Source: Saururus chinensis
Lineage: Eukaryota > Streptophyta > Magnoliopsida > Piperales > Saururaceae
Assembly: GCA_035235625.1 (NCBI GenBank)
Contig: CP141141.1
Span: forward strand, 23,061,968-23,125,967
Length of the DNA stretch: 64,000 bases
Reading direction: 5' to 3'
Shown: piece by piece, positions 11,641-22,966 of the stretch
Layout: each line of letters begins with the position of its first letter
How positions within the stretch are numbered: position 1 is the first letter of the stretch
Translations under genes and position numbers: made by a program
Notes under the pieces: model-generated
Told to the model about the DNA's origin: nothing
Seen by the model: only the letters and a program-made list of their open reading frames with translations
Database searches by the model: none

Positions 11641-12954
11641 TCAAATCATATATGCATAATATATCTCATCCATTCTTACACGACAAACATGTCAAATTAC
11701 ATGTTACACAAACATGAATAGCATACATCATACACTTGCATTAACATAAATCAAGAACGCCTCCATCAAGGAGTAAACACAATTTGTGTCATGAAGACGG
11801 GAACATAGACGAGGCCATGAAGGTGTGTCATGGTCCAAATTCTACACAACAATTTAAGAAGTTCGGGGTTGTCATTCCCTAAAGGCTGCTCGCCCCAGAC
11901 GATCCTGGCCAAGGATGTCACATTCTCATGAAGAGAACCTAGAGCAGGGGTGTTCAATTTGGGACATCTCCTGCGATGGGGAAGAGCCCGAGTTTCCATA
12001 CAGGAAACCCTAGAACACATGGTAGCCGGCGCACAGAGCATACCATACTAGATTCTCAGGGTCCTGAAGATAATATTAATCTCAAATCACAAGACAAGTA
12101 CACAACTCGTCGCCACATAATTTCCATTTAACTAGACTCAACCCGGTGAGTGCACATGTTCCACAAAGGAACTCAAATCAAAACATGTCCTTTCAGACCA
12201 ATCAAGTTTCGATTAAGCCACGACCAATTAGTCCGGTATGCAATTTCACCACATTGCATCCAATCGGTCAAACTCAATTAATCTCGATAAAGCATCAATT
12301 GAAATCTATTTTTATAATGCATGCAACATGGTACATATGTGGGCAAGGCATACATGAATCCTAATTCATGCTAAGTACTCTCATCAGCCCCCCATGCATC
12401 ATTCATGTCATAATATCCATCCTCATCATCCTCATTAAACCCCACATGTGTGTGTGTGTACATAGTAGAAGCATTTCCCTCAATGCATATCAACATGCTT
12501 GAACTTCACTCACTGTTACCCTACACATGTGTATTAACATCTAAACATGAATTCCAACAGAAATCATATGTGAAGAATCGTTAAAATCATAACTCAAATC
12601 AAAGCTTAACCACAAGCTAAACACATATAAGATCATTCACTTCATCCTTGAGCCATAACATTCACCCACCAATTAACCACATCCTAACATGACATATCAG
12701 CCCATTAGTATGTTGTAGCTCAATTGAAAATATACCTAACCATAGAGAATCAACCATTCATAACTTCAAGATGGTAATTCTAACATCATATAACTAAACT
12801 CAAGCCATTCTACATAACACTAATATATACCACAACTTCATAACCTCAATGGTACACCCTTCCAGTAGCATACTATAGCTCAAAACACTCCACATACACA
12901 TGGAAATGATATATCAAAGTAGAATTACTGAAATAAACATCATGCAAATTATAC

Positions 12955-13140
12955 AAAATCTGCTGTGTAGCCGTTCGAATGCCCAGTAGGGCCGTTTGAT
13001 CGGCTAAACAGTAAATCTATCGAACTGACAATGTTGCCGTTTGAACGCCCAGTCAGGCCGTTCGATCGGTTAAGAGGGAAATTGGTTGAACTTACAGTGT
13101 TGCCGTTCGAACACCCTGGAGGGCCGTTCGAATGCCAACA
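12955..13140. repeat. GCCGTTCGA motif array in B2
   Basis: Five to six copies of GCCGTTYGA, several of them reading TTCGAA, occur in units of about 66 bp alternating with GATCGG-containing spacers. The same motif set appears in B1 at about 19590-19695 and in B3 at about 34625-34735. The array is therefore an ancestral feature of the LTR. It lies several hundred bases downstream of the TATA box in the inferred orientation. Confidence 0.7.
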
Positions 13141-13806
13141 AGGCAGATCGACCTTCTTCTCCATTTCAAATCTTCAAACCGAAACTCCATTGATAAAACT
13201 TAAAATCACCATCTAACAACCTAAATGCCATTAAAATTCTACCATAACTTCTAGAAAGCTAGTCCACATCATAACAAGATAAAACTCTATGAGATCGGGA
13301 TTAAAGATTACCATTTACTAATCATGCCATTAAAGTACCAAATCAAGTAAATCCACTCAAAATAACCCACAAAATCAAGAGCTTTACCATAGAAAAACTA
13401 AAATTTCGAAAGTTCATTACCTTATCCCTTGATTAGGCTTGGATTTGATGGTCACCCTTCTTAAAAACCTTACAAATACATAGAGTTTAAATTAAACTCC
13501 ATTAAAACCGATTTAACATAGAAAACCCTAATGAAAAACTTAGATCTAGGGCTTGTGGATCATAAAAATCGGATTTTTTGATCTAGGGTTTGAAGTAGAG
13601 ATGCAAATCAGTAGTTTTGATGTTTAAAAACGAATCAAAACAAAAGGAAATGATAGATCTAGAAAGGTTTAGGAGGAAATCTAGGGTTTAAGGCTTAATT
13701 AGAAGAGACTTACCTTAAAGACCTTCTGATCCGGGCCTAATTGGGGAATTAGGCATAACCTCCCTTTCCCAACCTATTCCCAAAATGGAAATGGCTCAGG
13801 TCATTC

Positions 13807-13814
13807 TATTTATA
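13807..13814 (-). promoter_or_regulatory. TATA box of solo LTR B2
   Basis: TATAAATA on the minus strand within CCTACTATAAATAGAATG. Equivalent boxes occur in B1 (20333-20325, TATAAAAGG) and B3 (34062-34071, CTATTTAAGG on the plus strand), at similar distances from the same LTR end. This conservation of position is the main support. About 100 bp further downstream is a donor-like AAGGTAAGT. Confidence 0.5.
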
Positions 13815-14237
13815 GTAGGGTTTGGGGTGTGTGTAGGTAATTAGTGGGGTATGAATAGAAAAATAGGCTAAAAATGGGTAATTTGGCTATTTGAGCACTA
13901 ACTAAACCTGGAAAAAATTATGAAAATTTTTGTAAAGGCTTGGGTTGATGTCTGGGTTAGTTTGGTCCAAAAACCCAAATTTTGACGGTGGCGCCCACAG
14001 GGGTCCCGCAAAACCCTAATTTTTGGAAAATTAGTGAAAATTCAGAAAAATCCCAAAAATTCAGATTTGACTCAAAATCACTTATAACCAATAATTGTAA
14101 AGTTAATTTTGATTAAAACCATCAGAAACACCATTTATTTTTTAAACCACCGAATTAATAAGAAAAAGAGTTAACCAAGCAATAACCGATAATTAAAATG
14201 AAATGAAAACCGGTTTAGAAATTTGAGAGTCCTTACA

Positions 14238-14917
14238 ATACAGTACCTCAAAAGGAGTAAAGAAAGCACGCGTATAATAGGCAGTATTATAAGACCACTC
14301 TACCCATGGAAGAAGCTGAAGCCACCGACGGGGTTCTATCATGGTGAAACACCGAAGATACTGCTCCAAACAATGATTAACCACTTCGGTCTGACTGTCC
14401 GTCTGAGGGTGATAAGCAGTGCTCATATGGAGAGAAGTCCCCTGTAAAGTAAAGAACTCCTACCAAAACTGAGAAATTAATATCCGGTCACGATCAGAAA
14501 CAATAGTGCAAGGCATACCATGGAGTTTCTCCACCTCCCTAACATAAAGCTTAGCCACTGTCTTGGTGGTGAAGGGGTGTCCCAACGCACATAAATGAGC
14601 ATACTTGGATTGTCAGTCGACCACAACCATAATCACTGACTTACTTTGCACCACAAGCAAGGACTCCATGAAGTCCATCGAGATATCCTCCCATACCTTA
14701 TCAGGTATGGGCAAGGGCTGCAGTAAATTGGCGGGAGAAGTCATGATGGCCTTGGCCCTCTGACAAATATCACAAGCGGCCACATACTCTTGGACCGCCC
14801 GGCGAATACCTAACCATAAGAAACTCTAGCTGACCTGCTTATAGGTGCGGAAAGCCCCCTCATAACCGGCCACTGGAGAGTCGTGGAAGTGGGAAATAAT
14901 GCGGCGGCGAAGGTCTC
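14238..14917 (-). pseudogene. Integrase core of the Reina-like element
   Basis: Decayed integrase text runs on the minus strand from about 14917. Near 14426 it becomes clear: MSTAYHPQTDSQTEVVN carries the conserved region with the third catalytic acid, followed by LQLLPWVEWSYNTAY and the FTPFEVLYC segment, where B2 is inserted. The first two acidic residues lie in a frameshifted stretch and could not be assigned with confidence. Its tail continues at 10833-10207. Confidence 0.8.
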
Positions 14918-16887
14918 CTACATAGGGTACCCACATATTGTCCTTCCAAAAAAGGAGGACATCCTGCCATACATAGAAGGGTCGGCAGCAGGGTCAGTCT
15001 GGATGGCGGCAATCACGTCTTGCGTCAAAGAATCATCAAGGTAGGCCTGCTTCAACTCATCAATATATGGACAGGATAAAGTAGAGAAAGCCAAGCAAGA
15101 GCCCGAGAGAGGAGTGCGAGAGAGAGCATCGGCCACGGTGTTCTCAGAACCCTTCTTGTAAACAACCTCATAATCATATCCGAGTAGTTTGCTGACCCAC
15201 CACTGCTGAGACAAAGTGGACACCCGTTGTTCCAAGAAATACTTCAGGGGCTGGTGGTATGTTTGAATCTAGAGCTGGCGGCCAAGTAAATAAGGCATCC
15301 ACTTATCGACCGCAAGGACGATGGCCAACATTTCATTCTCGTACATGGACAGGGACAAGGAGTGGCCAGCCAAGGCCTTGCTGAAGTAAGCAATGGGACA
15401 TTCATCTTGTAGAAGAACCGCCCCAAGCCCCGCATCCGAAGCGTCCGTCTCTACCACAAATGGTTGGCTGAAATCAGGCAAGATCAAGACAGCGGTGGTG
15501 GCCATAGCCTGCTTCAGCCCCTTGAAAGCTTCTTGAGCAGCCACGTTCCAATCAAAAGCCCCTTTCTTGAGCAGCTCTGTGAGAGGCCAAGCCAACTCCC
15601 CATACCGACTGATGAACCGCCGATAGTAACCAGTGAGGCCCAGAAAACCACAGAGCGCCCGTACACATGTTGGTGGTGGCCAAGACAGCATGGCGACCAC
15701 CTTTGCTGGATCCGTGGCCACACCATTCCCCGAAATAATGTGGCCTAAATAATCAACCTACGGGCTGCCAAAGGAACACTTCGAACGCTTAAGAAATAAG
15801 GAATTATCTCGTAGAATAGAGAAGACCGACCTGAGATGTGTCAAGTGCTATGCCCATGACATGTTGTACACCAATATATCATCAAAGAAAACCAATTTAT
15901 AACGGAGAAGGAATGGCTTGAACAAATTGTTCATGAGGCTCTGGAATGTGGAGGGGGCGTTGGTCAGCCCAAACGGCATGATGAGGAACTCAAAATGGCC
16001 ATCATGAGTTTGGAAGGTGGTCTTGTGCACATCGGCGGCCTGCATTCGAATTGATGGTAACCCGAATGAAGGTCGAGTTTACTGAAGACCGTGACACCAG
16101 TCAGCTTGTCCAACAACTCCTCAATCACCAGAATGGAATATTTGTCTTCGACAGCGATTGCATTCAGGGCGCGGTAGTCGACATAGAACCTCCATGTACC
16201 GTCCTTCTTTCGAACAAGTAACACCAGAGACGAGTAGGAACTCGTGCTAGGGCAAATGATCCCGGACTGAAGCATGTCTGCTACAAGACGCTCAATCTCT
16301 GATTTCTGTATGTGCGGGTAACGGTAAGGGCGGACATTGGCCGGGGCCGTGCCAGGGATGATGGGAATCTGATGGTCGTGAAGCCGGATGGGAGGGAGAC
16401 CCTGCGGCTCAATGAACAAGTCCTGGTGTGCTGCCAATAACTCCTGGAGGTCGGAGGGTATCTCATCCTGAGTTACCTCGATGGTGGCGGGCTGCTGCAA
16501 AAGGAGCCCTTGGGGGGCAAATCGGAAAAAAGAACTCGAAGGCTGGGCGGAGAGAAGGGTGCCCGGCCTAGAGCCTTCAAGGCGAACCTGCTGCCCCTGA
16601 AGCTCGAAGTCCATCAACATGTCACGGAAGTTCCAAACCACATCACCGAGCTCCTAAAGCCACTGCACGCCTAACACAACGTCCTCCCCCTTCATAGGCA
16701 GCAAGAAGATGTCGGTGACGAATGTGTGGCCTTGGATAGAGAGCATAACCTGCGCACACACCCCGGTTCTCCTAAGGCCAATCCACACATCAAAGGGCTT
16801 CGAATTAGAAACAAAACAACCTAGCTGATGGACTACCTTGTCGTTAATGAAATTATGGGTAGACCCGCTGTCGATCAGAATAGCCAC
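14918..16887 (-). pseudogene. Protease, RT and RNase H of the Reina-like element
   Basis: Protease: MAILIDSGSTHNF at about 16887, an aspartic DSG motif. RT from about 16641: [39 protein letters not shown], then a frameshift near 16050, [12 protein letters not shown] and the catalytic FFDDILVYN near 15880. RNase H at about 15721-14918: FVVETDASDAGLGAVL, YENEMLAIV, and a YHQPLKYFLEQ region where the usual TDH reads TYH, so a catalytic Asp is lost. It ends with YKKGSENTVADALSR. Stops and at least one frameshift make it a pseudogene. RT wording fits Reina-type chromoviruses. Confidence 0.88.
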
Positions 16888-17023
16888 TTGTTGCCGCTTG
16901 AGGTAACCTTGGACTCACATCGTGCATGGAGTAAATGCCCCCGAGAAGACATGAACAAAAATCTCGGGTGGCACATCCTCAGCCGCCAATGACACAGAGC
17001 CATCGGCTCCCTCCCCATCATCC

Positions 17024-18427
17024 TCAACCTCCTCCACTAGAAGGCTGCCCTTGACAGAACAATGGTGCCCGGGTACGAATTTCTCGTTGCAGCGAAACAT
17101 AGCCCCTTAGAACGGCATTCCTCCATCTGAGCCGGTGTGAGACAACGAACAATCGGCCCTGCTGGGATGGCCAGCTGGCCAGGGCAGCTAGCCACCAAGC
17201 TATTGGTGGGCGCAGCCAAGGGGTTGGCGCTGAGGGCAGGCCAAGGCAAAGGCCCAAGCCACCCCCCCTACGCTGCCTAGCCAGCTTCTCCTCCTCGATG
17301 CAAGCATGACGCACTATGTCCCTCATGTTAGCACAAGGAAGATGCCACATCTCTTCCGAAATCTCAGGCTTGAGGCCGTGCTTGAACGTGCCCACCAAGG
17401 CAGCCACCGGCCAATCAGGAAGGCGGTTGGCCACCTTCATAAACTCCGTGTAATAGGCACGGACAGTGGTGGTCTAACGCAGGGAGGAGAGCATCTCGTT
17501 GAAGTCCTGGAATTCATTTTGCCCAAACTAAATACAGAGATCATTAGAGAAGGCTGTCCAAGAGGGGTAGTGGATCTCCTTCTCGATGCTCTGAAACCAT
17601 ACAGAAGCATCTCCGTCTAGATGGAATGCGGCGATGCACAGTCTTTCAGCTTCTGACTGTGTGCCCTGGTATGCGAAGAATTTTTCAGCCTTGTATAGCC
17701 ACTCCACTAGGTCGTCATCCCCATTGTAACGTGGGAACTGTAGGTGGGCCAAATGGGGTTCAGCCCCTCCCCGAGGACCACCACGAGGGCTTGGGTACTC
17801 CTCCCAGTCATCCTCCATCTCTTGAAACAAGTTCCTGGGGGGCTGCATCATTAAGGCATTTGCCTGAACACCTGGCGCACCTCGCGGTGGCCAGGCTTGA
17901 CGTCCCACTTCGGCAGGCAAGTCGGCCTGTCCAACGCGCATGGGGGGGCGAGGCTGATGTGCCTCCCTAGCCACCGTGGCTGGGAGATTAGGAATGAGTG
18001 GCGGCCTCATTGGGGCATTCGCCCAAACACCTGGCGGGCCTTGCAAAGCCCAGGCCTAGCGTCCTTCTTGAGTAGGTAAGTCAGCCTGCCCAACGTGCAT
18101 AGGGGCGTGGGACTAGGATGTCTCCCTGTCTGCTGTGGTGGAGGAACCAGGAGCGCACCTATCAGGGCCCTGAGACGTGTCCCCAAGTTCCATGGCGGCA
18201 TCCTGGGGTCTAGCGAGGAGGGGCGCTGTAGGTGCTGACTGTGCTCCCTTGATCTGTGCAACATCTACGGCCAACGAATCAATCTTGGCGATGAGTTGGG
18301 CCAGTGTGAGACCGTCCATGATAGCCAGAGCGGCCGTGGTAGCGGCGGGAGGGCTGTCCACTGAGATATCAGTCTCTTTCGTGGGCTGAATTTCAGGAGC
18401 GACAGCAACCTTCTTGCCTCGTGCCAT
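17024..18427 (-). pseudogene. gag of the Reina-like element
   Basis: The start ATG is at 18427-18425, close after the primer site, giving MARGKKVAVAPEIQP. Capsid text follows (LQFPRYNGDDDLVEWLYKAE, HLDGDASVWFQ), then a zinc-knuckle relic C-x2-C-N-E-K-F-x4-H-H-C near 17105-17050. A Pro-rich section at about 17850-18110 contains two versions of a module running from VGQADLP to GVWANAPM or GVQANALM, an internal duplication of roughly 150 bp. Several stops, one in each half, disable it. Confidence 0.82.
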
Positions 18428-18444
18428 GGATGGGGATCGATGAA

Positions 18445-18456
18445 GCTTTGATACCA
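18445..18456 (-). other. Primer-binding site, iMet type
   Basis: On the minus strand TGGTATCAAAGC lies one base after the end of the 5' LTR. It differs at one position from TGGTATCAGAGC, the usual complement of the 3' end of plant initiator tRNA-Met. Position and sequence confirm that 18458-18823 is the 5' LTR and that the element reads toward lower coordinates. Confidence 0.85.
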
Positions 18457-18457
18457 A

Positions 18458-18823
18458 TGATGTGCCCAGTATAGGCACAATCGATATCAAGGAGATTCAC
18501 GAAGGGGAAAGGGGAGAAGTTTAGAATAGTCTTAATTCCATAATCATAAACAAGAGAGAGGATCCCCCCATATAGGAGACGACCGGCCTCCTAGGGAGTC
18601 ATGCCCAACCCAAACTAGGTCGGTCTGGTTTCCTAGGTGAACCCGTCAGTTAATGGTTCGGCTAGCCTAAGCCACTAACTGAACCAACACAGTTTTACAT
18701 CCAAATACAAAACCAAAGCAAATACTAAACTATTACATTAATAAATAGTTCAATGCTACTAAGTAAAAGCAATAAAGTATAATCTGGGGAAGTCCTCTGA
18801 GATATTGATCATCGTGCACAACA
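18458..18823 (-). repeat. 5' LTR of the Reina-like element (366 bp)
   Basis: Runs from TGATGTGCCC to CACAACA on the plus strand. It matches the 3' LTR at 9872-10206 and, in reverse, the solo LTR at 37016-37396. The segment CCATATAGGAG, missing from the 3' LTR, holds a possible minus-strand TATA-like CCTATATGG. Confidence 0.88.
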
Positions 18824-20739
18824 AATTCACCGACCGATTAATCTGGCATGCAATCTCAATCATTGCATACAATTGATCAATTCTAGTTAAACAACGGTAA
18901 AACCTTATTCATGAAGTCTGATACATGATGCATGATATCATGATACATCCGTGAGAAAAAGTCTACGTGGGTTCCAACACATGGAACGTGCTTCCATCAG
19001 TCCCTTCATGCATCATAATCACATCATAACTAATTACAATTTCATAGTAGATTCCCCATACGTGTGTGTTAATGCATATTCTAAGCACATGACCAATGCC
19101 TAACATAAACTCATAAGACAATATACGCATGCTTAAACACATTTAAAACAATGATTCCCAACTGAAATGAAAGCAACATCTACCATAAAGCTTAAATCCA
19201 TCCATGTGAAATCGAACGCTCACTCCCACAAGCATGATTTTTCCACACATTAAGCCACAACACGATCACATCAATTACCCATGAACCATCCTCGTTATAA
19301 GAGAACACATCTCACCATTTCTATATAATATCCCTGCTGGAAACATACTCTAATCACAAGAATTCCAGCATTCAAAGGTTCAATGTACTTCAATATCAAG
19401 ATGCATAATTATCAACATATAATATAATACCAAATGACAAAACTTAAACATAATCCATAAACCTCCATCATCAATTCCACACCTCCAGTAGCCTAATTTC
19501 AACATAACACACCTCCCATAACCATTATAATCATTAAATGGAGTAAAACATTAAAATGAGCATAAATTTCAAAAATAGCAAATCTGCTGTGTAGCCGATC
19601 GATCGCCCTGCAAGGCCGTGCGATCATCTAAATTGAACATCGGCCACAAATGTAGTGTATCCAATTGATCGGCCTGGTAGGCCGTTCGATTGCCAACAAA
19701 GAAGTTTTGAGCCTTCTTCCCCATTTCAAAAATCAAACCGAGACTCCATGAAAGTACCTTCAAACATTCATCCATGGTCTCAAACTATCAAAATCCCATC
19801 AAACTTTTCAGAACACTAATTTAAATCATTCTAAGATAAAACCCTAAAGAATCGGAACAAAAGATTAACATTTATTAAACCTACCATTAGAGGTCAAATC
19901 AAGCAAAATCCATTCAAATAAAATCATAAAACCAAGATTTTTACCACCCAAGGATGAGATTTGAAAGACCCATTACCTTTCCTTATTGATTTTGGTCAGA
20001 TTGAACCTTCAATCTCCTCCAACACCCTTCAAAAACACGATTTCTAAGTTAATACACAACTAATCTCGATTTAGCTTTGAAAATCAAAAGTAAACCCTAT
20101 ATCTAGAGTTTTAGAAGCAAAAAATGAGATTTTGAATGTTAGGGCTTAGAAAAGAGAGGTCAAACAGTGGTTTTATGCTTTCAAAATGGATTGAAACAAT
20201 GGGGGAAGTCAAGATTAAGAAGAGTTTAAGAAAAACCTAAAGATCAAGCTAAACTCACCTCTAATCGTTTCCTTTTCCGGCCTAATTGGGGTATATTCCC
20301 AATTGGGAAATGGCACAAACATTTCCTTTTATAGGAGGGGTTTCGGCTATACCTAATAGAAATGTGAGGTACAAATAAAGTTTTTAACTAAAATTAGGAA
20401 ATTTTGCAATTTAACCCAAAATTAAGTCTAGAAAAATTCTAAAATTTTTTATAGTGTCTTCCATTGATGTCTGGGGCATTTTGTTCCAAAAACCTTAATT
20501 TCATTAGTGGGGCCCACAGGGGTCCCGTCAAACCCTAATTTTTGAAAAATCAGAAGAAAAAAAATAGATTTCATCTAATTTCACATAAAACTCATAAATG
20601 TGATGTTAGTTTTGATTAAAACCTTTAGAAACTACATTTATTTTTGAAAATTGCCGAAATTGATCAATAAAAGCTTAAACCACATGATAACTGATAAATA
20701 ACATTAAAAATAAACCGGTTCAAGATCAAGGATCTTACA

Positions 20740-22349
20740 GCAGCACTGATTGACCTTCTGAAGAAAGACAGGCCTTGGTGTTGGGCTAATGGCATGCCAA
20801 GCAGCGTTTGAGTGGCTGAAGGAGGTGATATCCTCCAAACTAGTGCTCAAACTTCCTGAGTTCGATGCACCCTTTGAGGTGCAAACTGATGCTTCCGATC
20901 GGGCGATTTGAGGAGTGCTGATCCAATTTGGCCACCCTGTTGCATATGAGAGACTGAACAGAGGTATTCAATCCATGAGAAGGAGATGATGGCGGTCATC
21001 CATTGCCTTAGAACTTGGAGACATTACCTGCTAGGAGCAAAGTTTATAGTTCGGATAGATAACGTAGCGACCAGCTACTTCACTATGCAGAAAAAGCTTT
21101 CTCCCAAGAAGGCATGTTGGTAGGAATTTTTGGCTGAATTCAATTTTGTTCTGGAGTACAAGCCAGGCAAGGCCAATGTGGTGGTCGATGCCCTCAGCCA
21201 ACGAATGGACCCAAAGGCAACAATGGCAGCATTGGTGCAGATTGCAGGGGCTATGTTGGATCGCATAAGGGATGCCAAGGAGAAGGATCAGACCTACCTC
21301 AAGTTGATAGAATCTGTAAAGGACGTGTATACTCAATGATTTTGGTTGGAGGATGGGGTGTTGTATGCAAAGGGCGGACGCTCTTACCTCCCCTTGGCTG
21401 GCAATTTGAGGCGCTATTTATAGAAGGAGACCCATGACTCCGCATGGGCGGGTCACCCCGGGCAAGAGAGGACTCACGCCCTCTTGTCCCAAAATTACTA
21501 CTAGCCGCGGATGCTAGTAGATGTGGAGCACTACGTGAGGACATGTATGGTTTGTCAACAGGACAAGATGGAGAGGCAGAAGGAAGTAGGCATGTTGCAC
21601 ACTCTTCCCATCCCAGACCGACCATGGGTCAGCTTGTCTCCATGGACCTCATAATTGGTTTGTTGATTGTGCAGGGCTTTGAATCGATCATGGTGGTGGT
21701 AGACTGCTTCTCCAAGTATGGGACATTCATAGCAGCCCCAAAGACTTGCAGAGACGACTGCAGACCTTTTCTTCCAAAAAGTTGTCAAGTATTGGGGATT
21801 TCCAGCACACATCGGAAGCGATAGAGACACTCGCTTCACAGGTAGTTTTGGATGCAGCTATTCAAGAAGTTGGGCACTCAGCTCAACTTTTTGACCAGCA
21901 ATCATCCTCAGACAGAGCGAGTGAACGCCATCTTGGAGGATTATCTATGGCACTTTGTTACAGCGAACCAAAAGAATTGGGTCGACTTGCTGGAGGTCGC
22001 CCAATTTTGCTATAACCTACACACGACCTCGGCAACAAGCAGCAGTCCCTTTGAGTTGGCAATGGGCCAGCAATCCCTTACGCCAGCGGATGTAGCTTTG
22101 TAGCGGATAGGAGGCAGGTGTCCAGCTTCATATCACTTGGCCAGGGGGCGGACTAAGAGAATGGAGGAGGTGCGTGACTGTTTGGCTAAGGCAGTCAAGC
22201 GTATGAAGAAATATGCGAACAAGATCGGAGACCTCTTGAGTTTCAGGTTGGGGATAGAGTTATGCTAAAGCTTACTCCCTAACATTGGAATAAGCTGCGA
22301 AGGAAGTTCATGCCAAGTCAGCCTAGGTAGTCCTTTGGGCATGAACGGA
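20740..22349 (+). pseudogene. H-plus RNase H and integrase
   Basis: After the B1 insertion the frame resumes with ALIDLLKKDRPW. A broken RNase H follows (YSIHEKEMMAVIHCLRTWR, VRIDNVATSYF), then KPGKANVVVDALSQRMD. Integrase has its zinc-binding part (HDSAWAGHPG, then CMVCQQDK), LVSMDL near the first catalytic Asp, HIGSDRDTRFTG with the second, and HPQTERVNAILEDY with the Glu. A tail with KLTP and NKLRRKF stops abruptly at about 22310. No chromodomain is seen before the LTR, so the 3' end of pol is deleted. Stops and frameshifts are frequent. Confidence 0.85.
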
Positions 22350-22866
22350 TGTTGGAGCAGCATTGGAGCTGTTCCGGACAGATTACTTGCCTTGCGGAGC
22401 AGGTTGAGGAGGAGTCCCTACGTGGGCAAGACTCTAGAGGTGAGCTGGGAGCCACATGCACTTAGGGACGAACTCCTAAGGTGGTTAGGACTCAATTATG
22501 CAGGACAACCACACTCCTAGCTCGAGTTGGAGTTGAGGCAGCATGTTCCCTGGACGGGTTGGACTCTTGAAGCAGTAGGGCGCTGGACTCCTAGCTGAAG
22601 ACGGACTTCCCTTTGGTTTCCTGATTTGGGCTGGGTGGCCTGCTTATGGGCTGACAGTTGGCCAGGGTGAGAACTCTGGCATGGGTGGGTTATGTAACTT
22701 CTACTAGCATTAGGACCGGCCTCTGGTTGAGTCTATTTAAGGGCGAGAGCAAGGGCGGCCATGGGAGATCATGCATTGCAAACCAGAGTTCTGAGAGAGA
22801 GTATTCTGACCTGGTTGATTAGCCTTGCCCTCTCCCTGCCATTGTACTTCGACGGACTGATTTACA
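22350..22866 (+). repeat. LTR of H-plus (517 bp)
   Basis: Begins TGTTGGAGCAGC and ends CTGATTTACA. It aligns with the reverse of 7569-8039 over its whole length, including CTTGCGGAGCAGG, ACTCCTAAGGTGG, CTCCTAGCTC and a TATTTAAGGGCGAGAGC TATA region near 22733. A purine-rich stretch (GGGCATGAACGGA) precedes it. Confidence 0.75.
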
Positions 22867-22966
22867 TAGCATTGGGCGGAGCCCCTTTGCACCAGAGACG
22901 ACTTTGTGTTGCCGATTGCTTGTTCCCCTTGCGCATAAGATTGGGAAGGTTGGAGAGATTGGTTGT
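22867..22966 (+). other. H-type leader and start of gag downstream of the LTR
   Basis: The sequence after the LTR (TAGCATTGGGCGGAGCCCC and on to CCCCTTGCGCATAAGATTGG) matches, at about four bases in five, the leader and gag start of H-minus (7568 down to about 7490). A 5' leader should follow a 5' LTR, yet pol lies immediately upstream here. The match fades near 22966. Confidence 0.7.

Larger units (their letters stand above)
10839..14237 (-). mobile_element. Solo LTR B2 of family B (3,399 bp)
   Basis: It begins TGTCACTCCCCGG and ends GAGTCCTTACA on the plus strand, flanked by a perfect 5-bp duplication ATACA (10834-10838 and 14238-14242). It sits inside the integrase of the Reina-like element. 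There is no coding sequence of its own. A TATAAATA box lies on the minus strand at 13814-13807, about 420 bp from the 14237 end, so the LTR probably reads toward lower coordinates. This is the best-preserved family-B copy and the reference for B1 and B3. Confidence 0.9.
9872..18823 (-). mobile_element. Reina-like chromovirus with both LTRs, interrupted by B2
   Basis: This is the only element here that keeps two LTRs: 5' LTR 18458-18823, 3' LTR 9872-10206. Internal order on the minus strand is primer site, gag, protease, RT, RNase H, integrase and chromodomain. Without the B2 insertion it is about 5.5 kb, and short LTRs with this compact size fit the Reina clade. Flanks are TATTC (9867-9871) and AATTC (18824-18828), a 4-of-5 target duplication. 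Frameshifts and stops in pol and gag make it inactive. Confidence 0.9.
8973..20739 (-). mobile_element. Solo LTR B1 of family B, interrupted
   Basis: It begins AGTCACGC (a mutated TG start) and ends GATCTTACA, inside H-plus pol, with GCAGC duplicated at 8968-8972 and 20740-20744. Removing the nested Reina-like element (9872-18823) leaves about 2.8 kb. This aligns at both ends and in the middle with B2 (10839-14237) and in reverse with B3. There is no internal coding region of its own family, so it is a solo LTR. A TATA-like CCTATAAAAGG on the minus strand (20333-20325) suggests minus-strand orientation. Confidence 0.85.
8678..22966 (+). mobile_element. Truncated chromovirus H-plus, split by nested insertions
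   Basis: Plus-strand copy of the same family as H-minus. RT C-terminal sequence at 8678-8972 continues after 20740 with RNase H, integrase, an LTR (22350-22866) and then a leader plus the start of gag (22867 to about 22966). The interruption is the family-B solo LTR B1, flanked by the 5-bp duplication GCAGC (8968-8972 and 20740-20744). Gag, protease and most of RT are missing at the left. The order pol-LTR-leader is unusual and is treated under findings. Confidence 0.85.
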
